From positions 87,654,472 through 87,718,471 of the forward strand of contig CM060707.1 in the NCBI GenBank assembly GCA_030686995.1: a DNA stretch of 64,000 nt, written 5' to 3'. This DNA comes from Artemisia argyi. Its lineage: Eukaryota; Streptophyta; Magnoliopsida; Asterales; Asteraceae. The position numbers were made by a program, and so were the translations under genes. The notes beneath the pieces were generated by a model. The model did no database searches. It was not told where the DNA came from and was given only the letters and a program-made list of their open reading frames with translations. Below, piece by piece: positions 57,135-64,000 of the stretch. Each line of letters opens with the position of its first letter. Position 1 is the stretch's first letter.

Positions 57135-57640
57135 GTGAGTCATAGCCTCACTTTTTACTCTTGAACCATGTTTTCAATACTTGGGGTGAGAAACGTGCAA
57201 ATGTTTTATGTGGACTATTATCGCTTTGTTTATTTAAAACTTGCTATGCTTATAGAACTAGGTAGGATTGAGCGAGGCCAAGTCCCGAACTAGGTAAGCT
57301 ATTGATTTGGTTATAGAGCGAGGCCTAGTCCCGAACTAGGTAAGCTATTGATTTGGTTGTTGAGCGAGGCCTAGTCCCGAACTAGGTAAGCTATTGGATT
57401 GATTATAGAGCGAGGCCTAGACTTGAGCTAGGTAAGCTATTGATTGGATTGATTTGAGCTATATCGTGCACCTATAGGGTTGATTTGATTTGGCTGGATT
57501 ATTTTGGTTGGATATTTTGGTTGGATGATTGAGGCCTAGTCTAGCTAGCAAGCGTTTTGCGTATATGTCCACTATATCGAATTATGAACTTAAACCTATG
57601 ATCTCACCAGCGAAAGCTGACGTTTAGCACGTTTTCTCAG
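57135..57640 (+). other. Putative LTR intron in element D
   Basis: Donor TTGAG/GTGAGTCATAGCC at 57135, canonical plant-type branch CTGAC at 57617-57621, acceptor TTTTCTCAG at 57640; 506 nt. Branch-to-acceptor distance is about 20 nt. Confidence 0.5.
57271..57454 (+). repeat. 46-bp tandem repeat, four copies
   Basis: Units start at 57271, 57317, 57363 and 57409 with exact 46-bp spacing and share AGCGAGGCCTAGTCCCGAAC and AGGTAAGCTATTG. It lies inside the putative intron of the element D LTR. Confidence 0.92.
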
Positions 57641-57934
57641 GTAATTAAGTGATGCTCTATGGATGCTTGGGATTGGAGGCTTGGCAATGGCACCGGTTAT
57701 GGATCTATTTTTCTAAAACTCTGATAAACTATGGTGGACCTATGTTTATTTCTTTTGGGCCTTACTTTGGATAATTCTTTGGATAAATGTAAACTTTAAA
57801 ACCCGTTTTTGTTGTGTTTTTCTTATGTTTACTTTATCTCGTTCTTTCATGGTTTTGAATGGATACCAATCCCCACAGCACCCCGAAAGCTTGTTGAGTC
57901 TTCCGCTGTATCAAATTTTGGGGGTGTTACAGAT

Positions 57935-57946
57935 TGGTATCAGAGC
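57935..57946 (+). other. Primer-binding site of element D, initiator-Met tRNA
   Basis: TGGTATCAGAGC, 3 nt after the LTR end at 57931, the same spacing and sequence as in the triple array. Confidence 0.9.
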
Positions 57947-58338
57947 CAAGGATATAGAGAACTAGGTAAATGGACACCTAAACTATAACTGATTTTTATA
58001 GAAAACGATCCTCGACCATTGCCCGCCAGCCCACCAAGCCGAAGCATCATTGTTATTATTGAGGTATTATGAGATTATTGAGATGATTGATAGATTTGGG
58101 ATTCTTGAGATGATTTGAGGTTTTGAGGTTTATTGATTTAGTGATATGATGGCGTTTTGAGGAATTATATGCGTTTTGAGGAATTATATGGCATAATTGT
58201 TTTACGAATGGTTTTAGTAATGTGGTATTTTAAATCTTTCTTGGTTATATATGATTTGGAATTATATGGCGATTTTTGATATGGTATTTTGAGTTCGCGG
58301 TTTAGTTGTTTTGAAACACTTACACCTACCCTACGCCG

Positions 58339-59433
58339 TTGTCACAGACTATGGCCTCCCGTAAGCCCGATGTTGTTGAGGATATTCTTACTGCACCGGT
58401 ATTTCCAGCACAGTTCACCATGGCTCCTGATGATCCTTACCAGGTTGCCATGCATTTAGCTACTGTGTCACCGACAACTTCTACTTCAGCACCACCTGCT
58501 GCATCTACACAGGGACCCTCATCTTCTCTAGGGCTCCCTGGTACATCGAGGCAGCTCACACTTCATCAGGCTTTGGCTCGTGTGGCTCCACGTTTTGCCC
58601 ACCGAGCTACGACATGTATGTCGGTACGCCCTAGTTCACCACCTTTACTGATAGATGCTCACTCTCTCCTGTCAGAGGCGCCACCTGCATCATTGCGTCG
58701 TCGTCCTAGATCACCTACCCCTTCACCACATGGTTCACCTGTTAGGAGACGACGATTGATGATGTACTCTTTTGATGAGGAGGGGGAGGAGTACGAGGGT
58801 GAGGATGAGGCTGATGACCCTCAGGAGGCTGAGCAGGGTGATGATGATGACCCTGAGGAGGAGGATGACCCTTAGGAGGAGGAGATGCCTGATGATGATG
58901 AGTTGTTAGTGCCGCCAGCTCAGGCTGAGGAGTCTGATTCACCTATACATCCGATTGAGCCTGTTTCACCTGATCATCCATTTTTGTTTCAGTTGCCACC
59001 TGGTAGTCTCGTTGAGTCGGATGCACCTTCTGAGGTTTCTGCTGAGCATGCAGAGTTAGGTGAGACTGGTAGGATGTGGGCTCAGATTACTGCATAGGGC
59101 GAGAGGATCTCGCGATTATCTGATCGACTTGAGAGAGTTATTGGAGAGTTTATAGCGGATTTGAGAGTTGATATGACTGTGGTTGTGGGCAGGACGACTG
59201 AGATGAGGAGAGTTTTGATGGAGGTTCATGAGCATATTGAGAGTTTACAGCGAGGTTTTATTACGGCTCGAGAGGCCGACCGCAAGTTATGGCAAAGGAA
59301 TGCCGAGCGGGAGAAGGAGGTGGCTGACCTCAAGAGAGACAGCGACACCCATAGTGTGGAGTTAGGATCATTATGGAGAGATCTTGATGGCTTGAGGCAG
59401 GAGTTGAGGAGCCTCCGCCAGCAGCGTGGCTAG
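58339..59433 (+). pseudogene. Extra ORF before gag in element D, two in-frame TAG
   Basis: One frame of 365 codons is broken only by TAG at 58873-58875 and 59095-59097. The start is either 58339 or the Met four codons later. The N-terminal third is rich in Pro, Ser and Thr (for example STSAPPAASTQGPSSS), with an Arg-rich segment (RRRPRSP, RRRRL). The middle is strongly acidic (EEGEEYEGEDEADD and beyond). The C-terminal third is a likely coiled coil rich in Arg, Glu and Leu (WQRNAEREKEVADLKRD, LRQELRSLRQQR). I do not recognise a family. It sits between the primer site and gag, where most gypsy elements have no ORF. Composition and length argue for a real, now broken, protein. Confidence 0.6.
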
Positions 59434-59795
59434 ATGTTTGAGCTATGTTATCTTGTTGCTTTCTTAACCGAGGAGTGTTCGGTTGGAAAGGCTAGTTATC
59501 CTATTTTGATGTATTTTCCGTTGATTACTCGTCTTGTTTGGAACGATTATTATCTTTTGTGTTTTTTTCGGTAGTTGGAACGATGTTGGATCTTTATTGT
59601 ATGGTTGATGGTTATTATTATATGGTATTATGTGGTTTTTGGATATTATGGAAATTGAGTTCCTATTCGCCTTATTGATGTCTTGTGGTGTACTGTTGAT
59701 ATTCTTTCCATGACTTGGCTTCGTTGATTTAATTCTTGTTGAGCATATGATAAGTTCTATCGGAGACTCACGAACTTGTATGATGTTTCAGATCA
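59434..59795 (+). other. Spacer between extra ORF and gag
   Basis: About 360 bp, T-rich, with no supported frame. A sequence reading TTTCAGATCAATGG (59786-59799), just before the presumed gag ATG, looks like a splice acceptor, so gag might be made from a spliced RNA. This is speculative. Confidence 0.35.
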
Positions 59796-60989
59796 ATGGC
59801 CCCATGATGAAACCCTGTTAGAGTTACCAGAACTGGTCCTGCAACGACTACCCCTGGTCGTCGAGGACGCCGTCCTACTCGAAATGTTGAGACCCCTACT
59901 CCTGATAACCTGGACACTACTAACCGCAACAACATGAATCAAAATGTTGATGTTCAGGGAGACAATGATCATGTTCCACTTAATGCACCTACTGTGGATC
60001 AAGCAATGATCAATCAACTTGTGGAGCAACGAGTTGCTGAGCTACTAGCTGAGCCAAATCATTCCAACAATTCTGCTGGAACATTTCCACCTGTTCATGC
60101 TAATGGATGTAACTACAAGGAGTTTAAGATTTGTGGACCCGTTGAGTTTGGTGGAACTGAAGGAGTGGTCTACTTGGTCAGGTGGATTGAGAAGACTGAG
60201 TCAGTGTTTATTGTCAGTGGTTGTGCGGAGAATGCGAAGGTAAAGTTTGCTTCTTTTACTTTCAAGGATGAAGCTTTAACTTGGTGGAACAATTACCGTA
60301 ACTCGGTTGGGAGTGATGTGGCTTATGCTATGACTTGGGAGCAATTTAAGTCTTTGCTGATTCAGACTTACTGCCCAAGGAATGAGATTAAGAAGCTAGA
60401 GATTGAGTTCTGGAACCATAAGGTGAAAGGTACCGATATGGCAACTTACAATCGCCATTATCGAGAGTTAGCCTTACTTTGTCCCGATATGGTTAGGACT
60501 GAGACTCAAAGGATTGAGAGGTATACCGATGGGTTGCCGGTAGCTACAAGGAACGACGTGATTTCTGCTAAGCCTGCAAACATTCATGAGGCTATCACTA
60601 TTGCTCAACAATTGATGGACTCGTTGGCATTGGAAGAAGTTGAGAAAGACAAAAATGGAAAGAGAAAGAGAGATAATCACTCTAAGGGTAATGATCATCA
60701 AAATAAGCGACAAACAACTACTAGAGCTTATGCTATGGGAGATGGAGACATGAAGAACTACAATGGAGATGCACCCAAGTGTAACCGATGTTACAAGCAT
60801 CATTCTGGTCGATGTACTGTGATGTGCAAGAATTGCTCTAAGATGGGACACATAGCTAAGGATTGTAGAGCTCGACCACTTGCTATGGTTCAAGCTACTC
60901 CTGAAACTATGAGTAAGGCAAATGTTACTTGCTATGGATGTCGAAAGAAGGGACATTATAGGAATGAGTGTAGGGAATCATGGAACTGA
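59796..60989 (+). pseudogene. gag: Gag of element D, stops after codon 3 and at its end
   Basis: The presumed start (59796) is followed after two codons by tandem stops TGA TGA (59805-59810), then an open frame to TGA at 60987-60989. A shorter product could start at 59934. The Gag core has EFKICGPVEFGGTEG, VRWIEKTESVF, KFASFTFKDEALTWWNNY, MTWEQFKSLLIQTYCPRNE and NRHYRELALLCPDMV. Three zinc knuckles follow: CNRCYKHHSGRC, CKNCSKMGHIAKDC and CYGCRKKGHYRNEC. The TGA positions fit CGA (Arg) codons changed by C-to-T transition. Pol continues in the same frame after 60989. Confidence 0.88.
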
Positions 60990-62867
60990 GGGAATCAAGG
61001 ATCGAGTGGTAATGGGTACAAAAATGGAAACCGTGGAGCTGGAGGAAACCGTGGACGACAAGATAATGGGGACCAACGTGTGGAAGCTGGAGCTGCTCAT
61101 GGGAGAGTGTATGCACTTGGGAATGAGAGAGGAGAAGATCCGAACGTCGTTACTGGTACGTTCCTTCTCAATAATCGTTATGCTTCCATACTATTTGATA
61201 CTGGTGTCGATAAGAGTTTTGTGTCCACTAAGTTTGCACCCTTGCTAGAGAAACCCCCGATGGCCTTAGGAATTGGTTATGATGTAGAGTTAGCTAACGG
61301 GAACATAGAGAGGATTAAGACTATCATTCGCGGTTGCACGTTAAACTTCCTGAATCGTCCTTTCAATATAGATCTTCTACCCGTCACGTTAGGAAGTTTT
61401 GATGTTATTATTGGTATGGATTGGTTGTCAAAGTATCGTGCTCATATAATTTGCGATGAGAAGATCGTGCGTGTGCCATACAACAAGGAGATTCTGAACA
61501 TACCAGGAGATAGAAAGGATTTGAGAGGCCCATCTAGATTAGTGGTCATATCTTGCACTAAGTTGCCGAAGCTAATGGAAAAAGGAGAGAAGGAGAAGAA
61601 GGAAAGGTGCATTGGAGATGTACCTATAGTTCATGATTTTTCGGATGTGTTTCCCGATGATTTGCCAGGAATTTCGCCTACAAGACAAGTGGAGTTTCAG
61701 ATTGAGTTGATACCTGGTGCTGCACCTGTAGCACGAGCGCCTTATCGTCTTGCACCTACTGAATTGGAAGAGTTGTCAAAACAATTAGCGGAGTTAGCCG
61801 AAAAGGGATTCATAAGACAAAGTTCTTCGCCTTGGGGATCCCCGGTCTTATTTGTGAAGAAGAAGGATGGATCGTTTCGCATGTGTATTGATTATCGAGA
61901 GTTGAACAAGTTAACGGTGAAGAATAGATACCCGTTACCGAGGATCGACGATCTGTTCGATAAGCTTCATGGATCGAGTGTGTATTCAAAGATCGATTTG
62001 AGATCGGGATATCATCAGCTTTGAGTTCGTGAGGAAGATATTCCGAAAACGGCTTTCAGAACCCGTTACGGGCATTACGAGTTTCAGGTGATGCCGTTTG
62101 GGTTGACCAACGCACCGGCGGTATTCATGGATCTCATGAATCGGGTGTGTAAGCCTTACTTAGATAAGTTTGTGATTGTGTTCATCGATGACATTCTAAT
62201 TTATTCGAAGAATGAGAAGGAGCATGAGGAGCATCTAAGACTTATCTTAGAATTGCTCAGGAAGGAGAAACTGTATGCTAAGTTTTCGAAATGTGAATTT
62301 TGGATTCTGACGGTACAATTTCTGGGTCATGTGATTGATAGACAAGGAGTTCATGTAGATCCTGCTAAGATTGAAGCGATTAAATATTGGGCTGCACCTA
62401 CGACCCCAACAAAAGTTCGTCAGTTTTTGGGTTTAGCCGGTTATTACCGAAGATTCATTGAGGGATTTTCGAAGATAGCAAAACCGTTGACCAAATTGAC
62501 TCAAAAGAGTGTTAAGTATGAATGGGGAGATAAGGAAGAGGAAGCATTTCAGTTACTTAAGGAAATGTTGTGTAGTGCTCCTATCTTAGCGTTACCTGAA
62601 GGTAACGAGGAGTTCTTCGTCTATTGTGACGCTTCTCATAAAGGTTTGGGAGCTGTGTTAATGCAACGGGAGAAAGTGATAGCTTATGCTTCCCGACAGC
62701 TCAAGAAGCACGAGAAGAACTACACCACCCATGATTTTGAGTTAGGTGCTGTGGTTTTTGCTTTAAGGATATGGAGACACTACTTGTATGGAACCAAGTG
62801 TGTAGTGTTTACTGAACACAAAAGTCTGCAACACATTTTGAACCAAAAAGAGTTTAACATGAGATAG
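60990..62867 (+). pseudogene. pol: Protease, reverse transcriptase and RNase H of element D
   Basis: Same frame as gag, open except for TGA at 62022-62024 and TAG at 62865-62867. Gly/Asn/Arg-rich linker, then protease with [12 protein letters not shown] and [48 protein letters not shown] (first catalytic Asp), [19 protein letters not shown] and [19 protein letters not shown]. Connection: [19 protein letters not shown] and [19 protein letters not shown]. RNase [28 protein letters not shown], then [10 protein letters not shown], where the usual Asp (TDHKSL) is Glu. Both stops fit C-to-T changes of Arg/Gln codons. The rest is intact, so inactivation is recent. Confidence 0.92.
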
Positions 62868-64000
62868 CGACGTTGGATTGAGTTGCTAAGCGATTATGAT
62901 TATGAAATTCGCTACCATCCTGGAAAAGCAAACGTCGTTGCTGATGCTCTTAGTTGCAAGGAGAGAATTCCCCCGTTACGAGTTAGGTCATTAGGGATGA
63001 CCATCGTATCGCCATTACCGTCTCAAATATTAGAAGCTCAAATAAAAGCGTTGAAAGCAGAAAATCGACCTGCTGAGAACATATTTGGGATGGCAGAAAA
63101 TGAGAAAGGATTTGTTAAGCGTTCTGATGAAGTATTATGTTTTGGAGAGCGAAGTTGGGTACCATTGTATGGAGGAATTCAAGAGTTGATTATGCACGAG
63201 TCGCATAAGTCAAGATACTCTATTCATCCTGGGTCTGACAAGATGTACCAGGATTTGAAAAAGTTATATTGGTGGCCAAATATGAAGGCAGATATAGCGT
63301 TGTATGTTAGTAAGTGTTTGACTTGTTCTAAGGTTAAAGCCGAACATCAAAGACCGTCAGGATTATTGACGCAGCTAGAACTCCCGGTTTGGAAATGGGA
63401 GCGGATCACGATGGACTTTATTACCAAATTACCAAAGACAGCTAGCGGTTGCGATGCTATATGGGTAATTGTGGATCGTTTGACTAAGTCTGCTCATTTC
63501 CTGGTGATTAGTGAAGATGATATTGTTGACAAACTTGCGAGGTTGTATGTGAAGGAGATTATTTCTTGTCATGGAGTTCCGATATCGATTATTTCTGATC
63601 GCGACAGCCGCTTCACATCAGCATTGTGGCGATCACTTCAAACCGCTTTGGGGACGAGACTTGATATGAGTACTGCATATCACCCGCAAACCGATGGTCA
63701 AAGTGAGAGAACTATTCAGACTTTGGAGGATATGCTTCGTGCATGCATAATAGACTTTGGTAAAGGCTGGGAGAAATGTCTACCCCTTGCGGAGTTCTCC
63801 TACGACAATAGCTACCACACAAGTCTTAAGGCTGCATCGTTTGAAGGTTTGTATGGTCGTAAATGTCGTTCACCTATTGGTTGGGCAGAAGTTGGAGATA
63901 GCCAACTCACAGGCCCTGAGCTTATTTTGGAAACTATTGAGAAAGTAATGCAAATTCGAGATCGACTGCAAGCAGCTAGAGATAGGCAGAAAAGCTACGC
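62868..64000 (+). pseudogene. pol: RNase H tail and integrase of element D, runs off the window
   Basis: The frame stays open from 62868 to the window end. It begins [20 protein letters not shown] and ADALSCKE (usually ADALSRK; CGC to TGC would give the Cys). Integrase has the zinc region ([35 protein letters not shown]) and all DDE residues: [22 protein letters not shown] and [40 protein letters not shown] and [11 protein letters not shown] follow. The C-terminal domain, any chromodomain and the 3' LTR are not in the window. Confidence 0.92.

Overview
This window looks like nuclear DNA of a eudicot plant, made almost entirely of nested LTR retrotransposons. No complete cellular gene is recognisable. 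The evidence is Ty1/copia and Ty3/gypsy coding regions of plant type, plant primer-binding sites (initiator-Met and Asp tRNA), a Stowaway MITE with TA target duplications, and long (AT)n runs. The gag and pol style resembles Asteraceae elements, but that is an impression, not a result.

Layout, left to right. (1) 1-4278, minus strand: a gag-protease-only Athila/Tat-like element (A), with one LTR and an Asp-tRNA primer site. It is inserted into an ORF of unknown function at 4279-5064 that has its own promoter-like hairpin/TATA and a predicted leader intron. (2) 5921-22414, minus: a decayed Ty1/copia element, split inside gag by a 10.2-kb insertion. (3) 9475-19699, plus: that insertion, an LTR-internal-LTR-internal-LTR array of a non-autonomous gypsy-type element with about 2.94-kb LTRs, 701-bp non-coding internal regions and one perfect 5-bp target duplication (CTGTT) around the whole array. 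(4) 22420-25110: a copia fragment interrupted by a solo LTR (23162-24869, duplication ATACC). (5) 25111-30074: AT-rich DNA with microsatellites, three MITE candidates and one possible gene fragment. (6) 30075-35448: a copia LTR plus partial gag, interrupted by a solo LTR (31993-35340, duplication CTACG). (7) 35449-41286: a non-autonomous Athila-like element (B) with an unusual three-zinc-knuckle ORF. (8) 41287-51230: a nearly full-length but broken Athila-like element (C), apparently inserted in the 3' LTR of B. (9) 51231-64000 and beyond: a Tekay/Del-like gypsy element (D) with an extra ORF before gag. Its LTR is split by a minus-strand solo LTR (53806-56901, duplication GATAC).

The most notable pattern is that the LTRs of the gypsy-type families (the triple array, three solo LTRs and element D) share a cassette although the rest has diverged. 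It comprises a donor-like GGTGAGTCATAGCC, a lineage-specific minisatellite, a branch-point-like YTGAC, an acceptor-like CAG after an AGCAYGT box, and a terminus TTCCGCTG...GGGGGTGTNACA. This reads as a conserved 0.5-0.75-kb intron inside the LTR. The non-coding array also matches element D just after the primer site, which suggests a parasite/helper pair. Repeats, positions and motifs were read by eye; identities and families still need alignment or database confirmation.
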